From Streptomyces phaeolivaceus (GTDB taxonomy: Bacteria; Actinomycetota; Actinomycetes; Streptomycetales; Streptomycetaceae), in assembly GCF_009184865.1 (NCBI RefSeq), contig NZ_CP045096.1:1798001-1862000 (forward strand): a DNA stretch of 64,000 bases, given 5' to 3'. Shown here one piece after another: positions 45,355 to 55,464 of this stretch; the stretch's first letter is position 1, and every line of letters begins with the position of its first letter. The notes under the pieces are model-generated. The model was not told the DNA's origin and did no database searches. It saw nothing but the letters and a program-made list of their open reading frames with translations. The position numbers and the translations under genes were made by a program.

Positions 45355-47157
45355 GTGGCCGGGCGCATCGAAGACTACGCACTCATCGGAGACATGCAGA
45401 CAGCGGCGCTGGTCTGCCGGGACGGCACGGTCGATTGGCTGTGCCTGCCCCGCTTCGACTCCCACGCCGTCTTCGCGGGACTGCTCGGCACCGAGGAACA
45501 CGGGTTCTGGAGACTGGGCCCGGCTCACGCGTCGGACGCCGAGCCGCCGACGGCCTCCCGCCGCCGGTACCGCGGCGACTCGCTGATCCTGGAATCCGAG
45601 TGGGACACCCCGCGCGGCACGGTCCGTGTGACGGACTTCATGCCGCCGCGTGACGGCGCCCCGCAGCTGATCCGGATCGTGGAGGGCGTCAGCGGCCGGG
45701 TGCCGATGCGCTCGGCGCTGCGGATGCGGTTCTCGTACGGCCGGGTGGTGCCCTGGGTGCACAAGCACGAGGGGCGCACGGTGGCCGTCGCCGGGCCGGA
45801 CTCGGTGTGGTTCGACACCGAGTGCGAGACCTACGGCAAGGCGCTGACGACGTACGCCGACTTCACGGTGACGCCAGGCGAGCGGATCGCGTTCACGGTG
45901 TCCTGGGAGCCCTCGCACAAGCAGCCCCCCGCGCTGCCGGAGCCGGAGCCGTCGCTCCAGGCCACCGAGGAGTTCTGGCGGGACTGGGTGGAGCAGTGCA
46001 CGTACCACGGCCCCTACCGCGAGGCCGTGATCCGCTCGCTGATCACGCTGAAGGCCCTGACGTACGCCCCGACCGGCGGCATCGTCGCCGCGCCGACCAC
46101 CTCCCTGCCGGAGCACATCGGCGGCGTCCGCAACTGGGACTACCGCTACACCTGGCTGCGCGACGCGGCCATCACCCTCTCCTCGCTGCTGCGCACCGGC
46201 TACCGCGACGAGGCCCGCGCCTGGCGCGAGTGGCTGCTGCGGGCGGTCGCCGGCGACCCGGAGAACCTGCAGATCATGTACGGCATCGCCGGTGAACGGG
46301 AGCTGGGCGAGGCCGAGCTGGAGTGGCTGCCCGGGTACGAGAACTCGGGCCCGGTCCGGGTCGGCAACGGCGCCGCGCACCAGCTCCAGCTGGACGTCTA
46401 CGGCGAGGTCACCGAGGCGCTGCACCTGGCCCACATGACGGGTCTGGCCCGCAACGACTACGCCTCCCTCCTCCAGCTGAAGCTGATCCGCTACCTGGAG
46501 GACCACTGGGACGAGCCGGACGAGGGCATCTGGGAGGTGCGCGGTCCGCGCCGCCACTTCGTGCACTCCAAGGTCATGGCCTGGGTCGCCGTGGACCGCA
46601 CGATCAAGCTCATCGAGTCCGGCGACGCGGACGGCCCGCTGGAGAAGTGGCGCGAGCTGCGCGACGACATCCACCGGGACGTGTGCGAGAAGGGCTACGA
46701 CAAGGAGCGCAACACCTTCACCCAGTCGTACGGCTCGAAGGAGCTGGACGCCTCGCTGCTGCTGATCCCGCAGATGGGCTTCCTGCCGCCGGACGACAAG
46801 CGGGTCATCGGCACCATCGAGGCGATCCAGCGCGAGCTGTCGACCCCGGACGGCTTCATCCTGCGCTACCCGACCTCGGGCGACGAGGAGGGCGTGGACG
46901 GCCTGCCGGGCGACGAGGGCGCGTTCCTGGCCTGCTCGTTCTGGATGGCCGACGACCTGGCGATGATCGGCCGGGTGGACGAGGCCCGCAAGCTGTTCGA
47001 GAAGCTGCTCTCCCTCCGCAACGACCTTGGCCTGCTCGCCGAGGAGTGGGACCCGGTGCTCAAGCGCCAGGTGGGCAACTTCCCGCAGGCGTTCAGCCAT
47101 GTCCCGCTCATCGACACGGCCCTGCGGCTGACCGCCTCGGGGGCGTACGGCGGCTGA
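45355..47157 (+). CDS. GH15 glycoside hydrolase (trehalase/glucoamylase-like)
   Basis: A 600-residue protein. N-terminal GRIEDYALIGDMQTAALVCRDG, split near residue 3-24, and LCLPRFDS, then the (alpha/alpha)6 barrel with VRNWDYRYTWLRDAAITL near 260 and the catalytic-region motifs WEVRGPRRHFVHSKVMAWVA and FLACSFWMADDLAMIG. Actinobacterial members with this start are trehalases (trehalose to glucose); glucoamylase activity is the alternative. No signal peptide, so cytoplasmic. GTG 45355 is preferred because homologues, as I recall, begin with AGRIEDYALIG and GGAG lies 8 bases upstream; GTG 45331 also has a good site. Confidence 0.88.
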   Translation: MAGRIEDYALIGDMQTAALVCRDGTVDWLCLPRFDSHAVFAGLLGTEEHGFWRLGPAHASDAEPPTASRRRYRGDSLILESEWDTPRGTVRVTDFMPPRDGAPQLIRIVEGVSGRVPMRSALRMRFSYGRVVPWVHKHEGRTVAVAGPDSVWFDTECETYGKALTTYADFTVTPGERIAFTVSWEPSHKQPPALPEPEPSLQATEEFWRDWVEQCTYHGPYREAVIRSLITLKALTYAPTGGIVAAPTTSLPEHIGGVRNWDYRYTWLRDAAITLSSLLRTGYRDEARAWREWLLRAVAGDPENLQIMYGIAGERELGEAELEWLPGYENSGPVRVGNGAAHQLQLDVYGEVTEALHLAHMTGLARNDYASLLQLKLIRYLEDHWDEPDEGIWEVRGPRRHFVHSKVMAWVAVDRTIKLIESGDADGPLEKWRELRDDIHRDVCEKGYDKERNTFTQSYGSKELDASLLLIPQMGFLPPDDKRVIGTIEAIQRELSTPDGFILRYPTSGDEEGVDGLPGDEGAFLACSFWMADDLAMIGRVDEARKLFEKLLSLRNDLGLLAEEWDPVLKRQVGNFPQAFSHVPLIDTALRLTASGAYGG

Positions 47158-47372
47158 CGCGCGCCCTCCGGTCCGGCGCGCACGGCGGCGGACCGGGGCG
47201 CGGGCAGGCGCGTGCGGCAAGCGCTTGCGCTCGCTGGTACGGGTTGCACGGGCCGCCCGGGTAGTACGGGTTGCCCCCGGCCGCCCCCGGCCGCCCGAGA
47301 ACAGGCCCGATCCGCCGCCCCCGCCTAGCCTGGGAAGAGTCCTGTCCCCTGGCCGAAAGGGGGCGGCTCACC

Positions 47373-48755
47373 ATGGCTCCCCTCTCGAAGGCGCGCGCGG
47401 CCCTCGCCGCGTTGCGCGAGGACCTGACCGGCGAGGTGTTCGCACCGGACGATCCGGGCTACGACGACGCCCGCGCGGTCTTCAACGCCATGATCGACCG
47501 ACGTCCGGCCGTGATCGCCCAGTGCGCGGACGAAACCGATGTCGTCCGTTCCGTGCGCTTCGCCCGCGATCTGGATCTGCCGATCGCGATACGCGGCGGC
47601 GGCCACAGCGTGGCCGGAATGGCACTCAACGACAACGGCCTCGTCATCGATCTGCGCCGGATGCACACGGTCACGGTCGACCCCGGCTCCATGAGCGCCC
47701 GGATCGAGGGCGGCGCCACCATGAGCCATCTCGACCGCGCCACCGAACCCCACCGCCTGGCGACGACCGGCGGCCGGGCGTCCACCACGGGCGTCGGCGG
47801 CTTCGTCCTCGGCGGCGGCAGCGGCTGGCTGGACCGCGCCTTCGGGCTGGCCGTCGACAATCTGCTCAGCGTGGAACTGGTGACCGCCGACGGTCAGGCG
47901 GTCCGCGCGAGCGCCGAGGAGAACCCGGACCTCTTCTGGGCCCTGCACGGCGGCGGCGGGAACTTCGGCGTCGCCACCGCGCTCACCCTCCGGCTGCACG
48001 ACCTGCCCGCGTTCGCCATCGCCCTGCTGCTCTACCGCCCGGAGCACGGCCCCGAGGTGATCCGTGTGTACCGCGAGATCATCGAGACCGGCCCGCGCGA
48101 GGCGAGCGGCGGTGTCATCTATCTCACCGCCCCGCCCGAGGAGTTCGTGCCCGAGCATCTGGTGGGCGAGCTGGCCTGCGGTGTGCTGCTGACGTACGCG
48201 GGCACCGAGGAGGACATGCGCAAGGTCGCCCAGCCGCTGTTGGCGATGGAGCACGAGGCCGAGATCGTCGGCGCGATGCCGTACGCGGACGTGCAGTGCA
48301 TGATCGACGACCCGCCGGGCATGCGGAACTACTGGTCGGCGGAGTATCTGACCGGTCTGCCGGACGAGTTGGTGGAGGTCTTCGCCACCCGCGCCTGGAC
48401 GATGCCCGTGCCGACCGGCACCCAGCACATCCTCTTCCCGCTGGGCGGCGCGATCGCCGAGGGCCCCGCCGACTATCCCGTGCCGTACCGCGACTCCCCC
48501 TGGGCGGTGCACCCGTTCGGCATCTGGGACGACACGGCGGACGACGAGCGGTGCCTCCAGTGGGTGCGGGACGTCCGCGCCGACGTACGGCCGTGGAGCA
48601 CCGGCGCGGTCTACCTCAACTTCGTCGGCGACGAGGGCGCCGACCGGGTCGTGGCGGGGCACGGCGTCGACGACCACCGGCGGCTGACCGCGGTGAAGAA
48701 CCGGTACGACCCCGACAACGTGTTCCGCTTCAACCACAACATCCCGCCGGCCTGA
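47373..48755 (+). CDS. FAD-linked oxidoreductase, BBE-like (PCMH-type)
   Basis: A 460-residue flavoprotein. FAD-binding PCMH domain with RGGGHSVAG (His for covalent FAD, near 74), then GGGSGWLDRAFGLAVDNLLSVELVTADG and a BBE C-terminal motif YDPDNVFRFNHNI. The second covalent Cys position is not evident (GGGGNFGVAT), so attachment is probably through His only. Oxidises sugars, alkaloid-like or secondary metabolites; substrate unknown. ATG 47373 has AAGGGGGCGG upstream. Followed after 21 bases by the PucR-type regulator gene, likely co-transcribed. Confidence 0.85.
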   Translation: MAPLSKARAALAALREDLTGEVFAPDDPGYDDARAVFNAMIDRRPAVIAQCADETDVVRSVRFARDLDLPIAIRGGGHSVAGMALNDNGLVIDLRRMHTVTVDPGSMSARIEGGATMSHLDRATEPHRLATTGGRASTTGVGGFVLGGGSGWLDRAFGLAVDNLLSVELVTADGQAVRASAEENPDLFWALHGGGGNFGVATALTLRLHDLPAFAIALLLYRPEHGPEVIRVYREIIETGPREASGGVIYLTAPPEEFVPEHLVGELACGVLLTYAGTEEDMRKVAQPLLAMEHEAEIVGAMPYADVQCMIDDPPGMRNYWSAEYLTGLPDELVEVFATRAWTMPVPTGTQHILFPLGGAIAEGPADYPVPYRDSPWAVHPFGIWDDTADDERCLQWVRDVRADVRPWSTGAVYLNFVGDEGADRVVAGHGVDDHRRLTAVKNRYDPDNVFRFNHNIPPA

Positions 48756-48776
48756 CGAGCGGGTACCGTCCGCTCC

Positions 48777-50426
48777 ATGGACACCCGTGACAGCCGCGCA
48801 CCAGGTGACGGCCGTGAGGCGCAGGGCGGTATCACCGTACGGCGGGCGCTGGAACTGCCGGGGCTGCGGGGCGGGCTGCCGGAGATCCTGGCGGGCGCCG
48901 ACCGGCTGCACCGGACCGTGCGCTGGGTGCACACGGGCGAGGTACCGAACATCGCCTCGCTCCTCAAGGGCGGCGAACTGCTGCTGACCACCGGGTACGG
49001 GCTCGGCACCCGCCCCGCCGACCAGCGCGCGTTCGTCAGGACCCTGGCCGAGCGCGGTATCGCGGCCCTCGTCGTCGAACTGGGCCCGCGCTTCAGCCGT
49101 CTGCCGTCCGCCCTCGTCGAGACGGCGCGCTCGGCCGGTCTGCCGCTCGTCCAACTCCACCGCGAGGTGGCCTTCGTGACGGTCACCGAGGAGATCCACA
49201 CCGAGATCGTCAACGGCCACTACGCGCTCCTCCAGCGGGCCGAGGAGGTCCACCGCCGCTGCACCGAGGCGCTGCTCGGCGGGGGCGGCGTCCCCCAGGT
49301 CCTCGCCATCCTGGCCGACTTCAGCGGCAACCCGGTCTTCCTGGAGACCGCCGACGGACAGCTTCTGTACGCCGCCGGGACCGGCCCGGCGGACACCGAT
49401 CCGCTTCAGGTGTGGGAGGGGCTGCGCGACCGGCACCAGGACGAGCCGCCGGCCGGGGCGGCCCTCGTCGACGTCCCCGGCGGCGGCCCCGGCACGGGCT
49501 CGGTACGGGCCCGGCTGGTCCTGCTGCCCGTCGTCGCCCCCTTGGGCCCCGTGCACCGGATGGCCGCCGAGCGCGCGGCCGGCATCCTCGCCGTGGTCCT
49601 GATGCAGGCCCGGCAGGAGGAGGAGCTGGCGGCGCGCGGACGCGGCGACTTCCTCACCGACCTCGCCGAGGGCCGCGTCCGGGCCGAGGACGCCCCCGCG
49701 CAGGCCCGCCTCCTCGGCTTCAAGCCTGGCGGCGGCCCGCTGCTCCCCGTCGTCATGCGGCTCGCCGACGGTCTCTCCCCGGGCGGCGGCTGGGCCGTCC
49801 TGGCCCGCGCGGTGGCCGAGGAGCTGGCCTCCGTGGGTGTGCCCGTCCTGCTCGGCGTACGCCCCGTGGAGGGCCGTGTGCCGCTGCTGCTGGGCCTGCG
49901 CGCGGAGGCGGAGCGCCCGGCGGTGGCCGACAAGGTCGCGGCGGCGCTGCGGGCCGGTGTGGAGCGGGCCGGGATGCAGAGGCCGGGCGGGCGACCGCCG
50001 GTGGTGGTCGTCGGCGTACCCGGCGGCTGGGCGGCGGCCTCGGCGGGCCTCAGGCACGCGGCGGAGACGGCGACGGCCGCGCAGGGCCTGGCCGACCGCC
50101 CCTGGTACGACGCCCGGCGCCTCGACATCGACCTGCTGCTGTGGCGGCTGCGCGACCACCCCGATCTGGCCGCCTTCGTGGACCGGGCCATCGGCCCCGT
50201 CCGCGACCACGACGAGCGGGCCAGGCCCCCGCTGCTGCCCACCCTGGAGACCTATCTCGCGCACGCCGGCCGCAAGGCGGAGACCGCCCGCGAGCTGCAC
50301 CTCAACCGGCAGACCCTCTACAACCGGCTGGCCCGGATCGGCGAACTCCTCGGCACCGACCTGGACGACCCCCAGACGGTCCTGGCCCTGAGCCTGGCAC
50401 TGCGGGCCCGCAGACACGTCGTCTGA
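48777..50426 (+). CDS. PucR-family transcriptional regulator
   Basis: A 549-residue protein. N-terminal purine-catabolism-type PucR domain (ITVRRALELPGLRGGLPEILAG, then GGELLLTTGYGL) to about residue 130, a GAF/GGDEF-like centre, and a C-terminal HTH_30 (LETYLAHAGRKAETARELHLNRQTLYNRLARIGELLG). Such regulators control nitrogen, purine or secondary metabolism. It may regulate the flavin oxidoreductase gene immediately upstream. Convergent with the GT4 gene, 32 bases apart. Confidence 0.88.
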   Translation: MDTRDSRAPGDGREAQGGITVRRALELPGLRGGLPEILAGADRLHRTVRWVHTGEVPNIASLLKGGELLLTTGYGLGTRPADQRAFVRTLAERGIAALVVELGPRFSRLPSALVETARSAGLPLVQLHREVAFVTVTEEIHTEIVNGHYALLQRAEEVHRRCTEALLGGGGVPQVLAILADFSGNPVFLETADGQLLYAAGTGPADTDPLQVWEGLRDRHQDEPPAGAALVDVPGGGPGTGSVRARLVLLPVVAPLGPVHRMAAERAAGILAVVLMQARQEEELAARGRGDFLTDLAEGRVRAEDAPAQARLLGFKPGGGPLLPVVMRLADGLSPGGGWAVLARAVAEELASVGVPVLLGVRPVEGRVPLLLGLRAEAERPAVADKVAAALRAGVERAGMQRPGGRPPVVVVGVPGGWAAASAGLRHAAETATAAQGLADRPWYDARRLDIDLLLWRLRDHPDLAAFVDRAIGPVRDHDERARPPLLPTLETYLAHAGRKAETARELHLNRQTLYNRLARIGELLGTDLDDPQTVLALSLALRARRHVV

Positions 50427-50458
50427 GCCGGGGACCCGGGGGATCGGTGTCGGGGCCG

Positions 50459-51595
50459 TCAGCCGAGGGGCCGCAGCTGCGTCAACTCGTCGTAGACGCT
50501 GAGCACCTGGGCCACCGTCTCGTCCTCGGTCGGCCAGGTCGCGGCCTGCCGGGTGCCCCGGTCCCGCAGCGCCTCGCACCCGGTGGGGTCGCCGAGAAGG
50601 CGTACGACGGCCGTGGCGAGCGCCTCCGCGTCGCCGTACGGGACGAGTTCGGCGGCGTCGCCGACGAGGTCGGGCACCGAGCCGACGGCGGCGGCGACGA
50701 GCGGCACGCGCGCGTGGAGCGCCTCCTGCGCGAGGACGGAGCGGGCCTCGGGGCCGCCGGGCAGCAGCGCGAGGTCGGCGGCGGCGATCAGTTCGGAGAC
50801 GTCGTCGCGCCGCCCGAGCAGCCGTACGGGCAGTTCCTCGTCCTCGATGCGCCGCTGCAGGACGCTCCGCAGCGGCCCCTCGCCCGCGACGACGAGCAGC
50901 GGCGCCGGATCGAGGCGGCGCCACTCCCGGGCGGCGTCGAGCAGGGTGTCGTGTCCCCGGTGGCGGTCGAGGGTACCGACGGCCATCAGCAACGGGCGGG
51001 CGGTGGCGCCCAGTTCGGCGCGGACCTTGGAGGCGGGCCGCTCCGCGTCGTCGCCGGGGCCGGCCCGGCGCGGCGCCGGCAGGGCGACGGCGGCGAGCCG
51101 GGCGTCGCGGGCGCCCCGGCTGCGGGCCCGGTCGACCAGGTCGGAGGAGGTGCCGAGGACCACGGCGGCGGCCTTGGCGACCCGCCGCTCCAGCAGCCGC
51201 AGCAGATGCGCCCGCGCGCCCTCCGCGTAGGAACGGGTGTGCCAGGTGACGACGAGCGGGGTGGTGCGCCGGCCGAGCGCGAGGGTGGCGCGGAAGCCGG
51301 CGTGCAGGCCGTGCGCGTGTACCAGGTCGGCGTCGGCGCAGGCGCTGCGCAGACTGGCCACCGAGGAGGGGTCGCTGCTGCGGGGTACGTGGACGTGGTG
51401 GGCGCCGACGCCGGTGAAGTCGTACAGGCCGTCGGCGTCACCGGGGGCGCACACGGTGACCCTTACGCCCCGGGCGACCAGACCCGAGGCCAGCGACCGC
51501 ACATGCGCACTGCTCACCGCGCTGCCGCCGCCGAGCACTTGCACGGTGCGCAGCGGCGACTGGCCGGGCGGTGAGTGGCTGCTCACGTGGCTCAC
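50459..51595 (-). CDS. GT4-family glycosyltransferase
   Basis: A 378-residue GT-B enzyme. N-terminal LRTVQVLGGGSAVSSAHVRSLASGL, central ARPLLMAVGTLDRHRGHDTLLDAA, and the C-terminal donor motif GGPEARSVLAQEALHARVPLVAA, where the usual E-x7-E is partly altered. Likely transfers a sugar from a nucleotide donor to a cell-envelope acceptor. GTG 51595 has GGAG 10 bases upstream; GTG 51586 is the alternative. Monocistronic. Acceptor unknown. Confidence 0.82.
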   Translation of the reverse strand: MSHVSSHSPPGQSPLRTVQVLGGGSAVSSAHVRSLASGLVARGVRVTVCAPGDADGLYDFTGVGAHHVHVPRSSDPSSVASLRSACADADLVHAHGLHAGFRATLALGRRTTPLVVTWHTRSYAEGARAHLLRLLERRVAKAAAVVLGTSSDLVDRARSRGARDARLAAVALPAPRRAGPGDDAERPASKVRAELGATARPLLMAVGTLDRHRGHDTLLDAAREWRRLDPAPLLVVAGEGPLRSVLQRRIEDEELPVRLLGRRDDVSELIAAADLALLPGGPEARSVLAQEALHARVPLVAAAVGSVPDLVGDAAELVPYGDAEALATAVVRLLGDPTGCEALRDRGTRQAATWPTEDETVAQVLSVYDELTQLRPLG

Positions 51596-51841
51596 GTGGC
51601 CGGGACTCCTGGATCGCGATCGGACATACCTGACCAAGGATGCCAGGCCGCGGGGGTGTTCCGGGACAGCCGGACGGGGCGGCGGCCGGAGGGGCGGGCA
51701 ACCCCGGACCCAGGGTCACCCACACGAGTGAACTCCCGCACGGGGTTGCCACTCGACGTGACTTCCGCACCACGCGTGCCCGCCGCGTTCACCGCCCCGT
51801 TCGCTCAGGGCCGACGCACACGGCGGCCCGCGCGCCCACCG

Positions 51842-53593
51842 CTACGCGTCCGCGCGGGCCGCCGCAAGCAGCTCCTCCGCGTGCGCCCGTGCCGTCTCCG
51901 AGTCCTCCTGACCGGCGAGCATCCGCGACAGCTCGCGCACCCGGTCCTCGCCCTCCAGGACCTTCACCCCGGACCGGGTCACGGACCCGTCGTTCGTCTT
52001 CTCCACCAGCAACTGCCGGTCGGCGAAGGCGGCCACCTGGGGCAGATGCGTGACCACCACGACCTGGGCCGATCTGGCGAGCTTGGCGAGGCGCCGGCCG
52101 ATCTCGACCGCGGCCTTGCCGCCGACACCGGCGTCGACCTCGTCGAAGAGATACGTCGGCACCGGGTCCGTCCCCGCGAACACGACCTCGACGGCCAGCA
52201 TCACCCGCGACAGCTCACCGCCGGACGCGCCCTTGGCGATGGGCCGGGGCGGCGCACCCGGGTGCGGGGCGAGCAGCAGTTCGACCTCGTCGACGCCGGA
52301 CGGCCCGTACGCGACCGTGCGCCCGTCCACCTCGACGCCCTCGGGGTCGTCGTTCTGCCGGATGTCGAACGACACGCGCGCGTGCGGCATGGCGAGCGAG
52401 GCGAGTTCGGCGGTGACGGCGGCGGCGAACCGCTCGGCGGCCTCCGCGCGGGCGTCCGTCAATGCCTGGGCGAGCCCGCCCAGTTCGGCCCGCAGCCCGT
52501 CCCGTTCGGCGGTCAGCTCGTCGATCCGCTCGTCGTCGCCGTCGAGTTCGGTGAGCCGCCGGGCACCCTGCTCGGCCCACGCCAGCACCGAGGCGATGTC
52601 CTGACCGTCCCGGCCGAACTTGCGGGTCAGCCCGGTCAGCGCGGCCCGCCGCTCCTCGACGGCCGCCAGCCGCAGCGGATCGGCGTCCAGGTCGTCGGCG
52701 TATCCCGCCAGCTCCCCCGCCACATCGCCCAGCAGGATCCCGATCTCCCCGATCCGCTCGGCGAGCGCCGCGAGCGCCGGGTCGTGCGACCGCACGGCCT
52801 CCAGCGCCCGGTGCGCGCCGGCGACGAGCGTGGCGGCGTCCACGCCCTCCGGGTCCTCGGGGTTGCCCGCGAGCGCGGCGTGCGCGGCCGTGGCGGCGGA
52901 CGCCAGCGCCTCCGCGTGCCCGAGCCGCTCGGCCTCCTCGGCCAGCTCCACGTCCTCGCCGGCCCGTGGCTCGACGCCCGTGATCTCGTCGAGCCCGTAC
53001 CGCAGCATGTCGGCTTCCTGGGCCCGCTCACGCGCGCGGGTGACGATCTCGTCGAGTTCACCGACCACGGCGCGCAGCCGCCGGTAGGCCTCGCCGTACT
53101 TGGTGAGCGGCACGGCCACCGCGTCGCCCGCGTACCGGTCGAGCGCCGCCCGCTGCCGGGACTGCTTCAGCAGCCCCTGCTGGTCGGTCTGCCCGTGCAC
53201 GGCGACCAGTTCGTCGGCCAGCTCGGCGAGCACGCCCACGGGGACGGAACGCCCGCCGAGGTGTGCCCGTGACCGTCCCTCGGCGGAGACGGTACGGCTG
53301 ATCAGCAGCGCCCCGTCGTCGAGTTCGGCCCCGGCCTCCTCGGCCCGGACGATCGCCGACGCGCCCTCGGGCACGGCGATCCGGCCCTCCACGACGGCGT
53401 TCTTCGCACCGATCCGCACGAGCGCCGGGTCCGCCCGCCCGCCGAGCAGCAGGCCGAGGCTGGTGACGACCATGGTCTTGCCCGCACCCGTCTCACCCGT
53501 CACGGCGGTGAAGCCGGGCGACAACTCGACCACAGCGTCGTCGATGACTCCGAGCGACCGTATCCGCATCTCCTCCAACACGGACACGACCAT
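51842..53593 (-). CDS. recN: DNA repair protein RecN
   Basis: A 583-residue SMC-like ATPase. N-terminal MRIRSLGVIDDAVVELSPGF and Walker A GETGAGKT (residues 33-40). Central coiled-coil region around 150-380. C-terminal ABC signature GASGGELSRVMLAVEVVF and Walker B PTYLFDEVDAGVGGKAA. Acts early in double-strand-break repair. ATG 53593 has no clear ribosome-binding site; GTG 53584 or ATG 53569 (just after GGAGGAG) are alternatives. Downstream of NAD kinase and tlyA on the same strand; the three are conserved neighbours. Confidence 0.93.
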   Translation of the reverse strand: MVVSVLEEMRIRSLGVIDDAVVELSPGFTAVTGETGAGKTMVVTSLGLLLGGRADPALVRIGAKNAVVEGRIAVPEGASAIVRAEEAGAELDDGALLISRTVSAEGRSRAHLGGRSVPVGVLAELADELVAVHGQTDQQGLLKQSRQRAALDRYAGDAVAVPLTKYGEAYRRLRAVVGELDEIVTRARERAQEADMLRYGLDEITGVEPRAGEDVELAEEAERLGHAEALASAATAAHAALAGNPEDPEGVDAATLVAGAHRALEAVRSHDPALAALAERIGEIGILLGDVAGELAGYADDLDADPLRLAAVEERRAALTGLTRKFGRDGQDIASVLAWAEQGARRLTELDGDDERIDELTAERDGLRAELGGLAQALTDARAEAAERFAAAVTAELASLAMPHARVSFDIRQNDDPEGVEVDGRTVAYGPSGVDEVELLLAPHPGAPPRPIAKGASGGELSRVMLAVEVVFAGTDPVPTYLFDEVDAGVGGKAAVEIGRRLAKLARSAQVVVVTHLPQVAAFADRQLLVEKTNDGSVTRSGVKVLEGEDRVRELSRMLAGQEDSETARAHAEELLAAARADA

Positions 53594-53691
53594 ACGAGGT
53601 CGGGGGAGCGAAGTGCGACGCCCCCCGGTACCAATGTCACCCCGGCGAGCGACAGCGCGCCCCTCGAGTCCCCGCCCTCCCCCACATCGCG

Positions 53692-54597
53692 CTAGTGCCG
53701 AGCCCCCCGCCACCCGGAAACGGGCAACGCGAACTTGGCCACCAACCGATCCGTGAACGAAGCGTGATGCAGCCGAGCCAGCCGCACCGGCACGGCCCCC
53801 CGCCGCACCTCGACCCGCGCCCCGGGCGGCAACTCAACCGTCCGCCGCCCGTCGCACCACAACACACCCGGCGGAATGTGCGGCAGAACCTCCACAGCCA
53901 ACACAGAATCCGGCGACGTCACCAACGGCTTGGCGAACAGCGCGTGCGCGCTGATCGGCACCATCAGCAGCGCCTCGACCTCCGGCCACACCACGGGCCC
54001 GCCCGCCGAGAACGCGTACGCCGTGGACCCGGTCGGAGTCGACAGCACGATCCCGTCGCACCCGAACCCCGTCACCGGCCGCCCGTCGATCTCCAGCACG
54101 ACTTCGAGCAGCTTCTCGGCGCCGGCCTTCTGCACGGCCGCCTCGTTGAGCGCCCAGTCCGTGTGGACGATGTCCCCGTTCTGATGAACGACGACATCGA
54201 CGGTCATCCGCTCCTCGACCTCGTACGCCCTGGTCACCACCCGGTCGACAACCTTGTCGAGGTCGTCCCGCTCGGCCTCCGCGAGGAAGCCGACACTGCC
54301 GAGGTTGACGCCGAGCATCGGCACCCCGGACGCGCGGGCGAACTCGGCGCCGCGCAGCAGCGTGCCGTCACCGCCGAGGACGATGAGCAGCTCGCAGCCG
54401 TCGAGGCACTGCGGGGTCGCCTCCTTGACGAGCTCCACCTCCTCCGGCACCGGGATGTCCTCGGCCTCGTGTTCCAGGACCCGCACGGTGATGCCGTGGT
54501 GCAGCAGCCCCTTGACGACGAGTTCGGCACTGCGGATCGCCGCCGGCCGCCCGGTGTGGGTGAGCAGGAAAACAGTTCGAGATCGGTCCTGAGTCAA
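53692..54597 (-). CDS. nadK: NAD kinase
   Basis: A 301-residue enzyme. GGDGT at residues 75-79, TDWALNEAAV near 150 (the NE-type segment), and GFGCDGIVLSTPTGSTAYAFSAGGP near 180-205. Phosphorylates NAD to NADP. The start is a rare TTG at 54597, chosen because it overlaps the tlyA stop as TTGA; the alternative upstream frame is not homologous sequence. It is thus coupled to tlyA. recN follows about 100 bases on. Confidence 0.93.
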   Translation of the reverse strand: MTQDRSRTVFLLTHTGRPAAIRSAELVVKGLLHHGITVRVLEHEAEDIPVPEEVELVKEATPQCLDGCELLIVLGGDGTLLRGAEFARASGVPMLGVNLGSVGFLAEAERDDLDKVVDRVVTRAYEVEERMTVDVVVHQNGDIVHTDWALNEAAVQKAGAEKLLEVVLEIDGRPVTGFGCDGIVLSTPTGSTAYAFSAGGPVVWPEVEALLMVPISAHALFAKPLVTSPDSVLAVEVLPHIPPGVLWCDGRRTVELPPGARVEVRRGAVPVRLARLHHASFTDRLVAKFALPVSGWRGARH

Positions 54598-55409
54598 CGC
54601 GGCCCCTCCGCCACTGCTCGATCGACGTCGGCCGGGTCCAGCGCGGGAGCCCCGGCACGCAGCCACAGAAAGTACTCGACATTGCCCGAGGGTCCGGGCA
54701 GCGGACTGGCCGTCACACCCTTCACCCCGAGCCCCAGCTCCCCGGCCCGCCGGGCCACTCCGCGCACCGCCTCGGCGCGCAGCTCCGGACTCCGTACGAC
54801 TCCCCCACTGCCCAACCGCTCCTTGCCCACTTCGAACTGCGGCTTGACCATCATCACCAGATCGGCGTCAGGCTTCACGCACCGCACCAGGGCGGGCAGT
54901 ACCAGGCCGAGCGGGATGAAGGACAGATCCCCCACGACTAGATCCACAGGCTCCCCATCGATCGCTTCGAGCGTCAACTCGCGTACGTTCGTACGGTCCT
55001 TGACGGTGACGCGTTCATCGCTCCGCAGAGTCCAGGCGAGTTGTCCGTATCCGACGTCCACCGCGACGACGTGCGCGGCTCCGGCCCGCAGCAGTACGTC
55101 GGTGAAGCCTCCGGTGGAGGCACCGGCGTCCAGCGCCCGCCGCCCCTCGACGGCGAGCCCCCGCGGGACGAAGGCATCCAGGGCGCCCGCGAGCTTGTGC
55201 CCGCCGCGCGACACGTACTCCGGGTCGCCGTCGTCGCTCACGACGACGATCGCGGCGGCGGTCTCCACCTGGGTGGCGGACTTGGTCGCGACGGTCTTGC
55301 CGACGGTGACCCGTCCGGCGGCGATCAGCTGGCTCGCGTGCTCACGCGACCGCGCGAGCTTCCGCCGGACCAGTTCGGCGTCCAGACGGCGGCGTGCGAC
55401 TCCTGCCAC
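54594..55409 (-). CDS. tlyA: TlyA-family rRNA 2'-O-methyltransferase
   Basis: A 271-residue protein. S4 RNA-binding domain (RRLDAELVRRKLARSREHASQLIAAGRV, split, at 5-32) and a Rossmann methyltransferase fold (DAGASTGGFTDVLLRAGAAHVVAVDVGYGQL, near 90-120), with DLVVGDLSF. Methylates cytidines in 16S/23S rRNA; in mycobacteria this makes ribosomes sensitive to capreomycin. GTG 55409 has AGGAG 11 bases upstream. Coupled to NAD kinase by a TTGA overlap. Confidence 0.92.
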   Translation of the reverse strand: MAGVARRRLDAELVRRKLARSREHASQLIAAGRVTVGKTVATKSATQVETAAAIVVVSDDGDPEYVSRGGHKLAGALDAFVPRGLAVEGRRALDAGASTGGFTDVLLRAGAAHVVAVDVGYGQLAWTLRSDERVTVKDRTNVRELTLEAIDGEPVDLVVGDLSFIPLGLVLPALVRCVKPDADLVMMVKPQFEVGKERLGSGGVVRSPELRAEAVRGVARRAGELGLGVKGVTASPLPGPSGNVEYFLWLRAGAPALDPADVDRAVAEGPR

Positions 55410-55464
55410 GGTGGGTTCAGCTCCTGCTCTCGTACGGCGATCGATAGGTGCGACCCGAAGGGTC

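Noticed and set aside
47325..50924. 1,199-codon minus-strand frame opposite the BBE and PucR genes
   Set aside because: GC-rich antisense shadow. The plus strand carries conserved flavoprotein and PucR domains.
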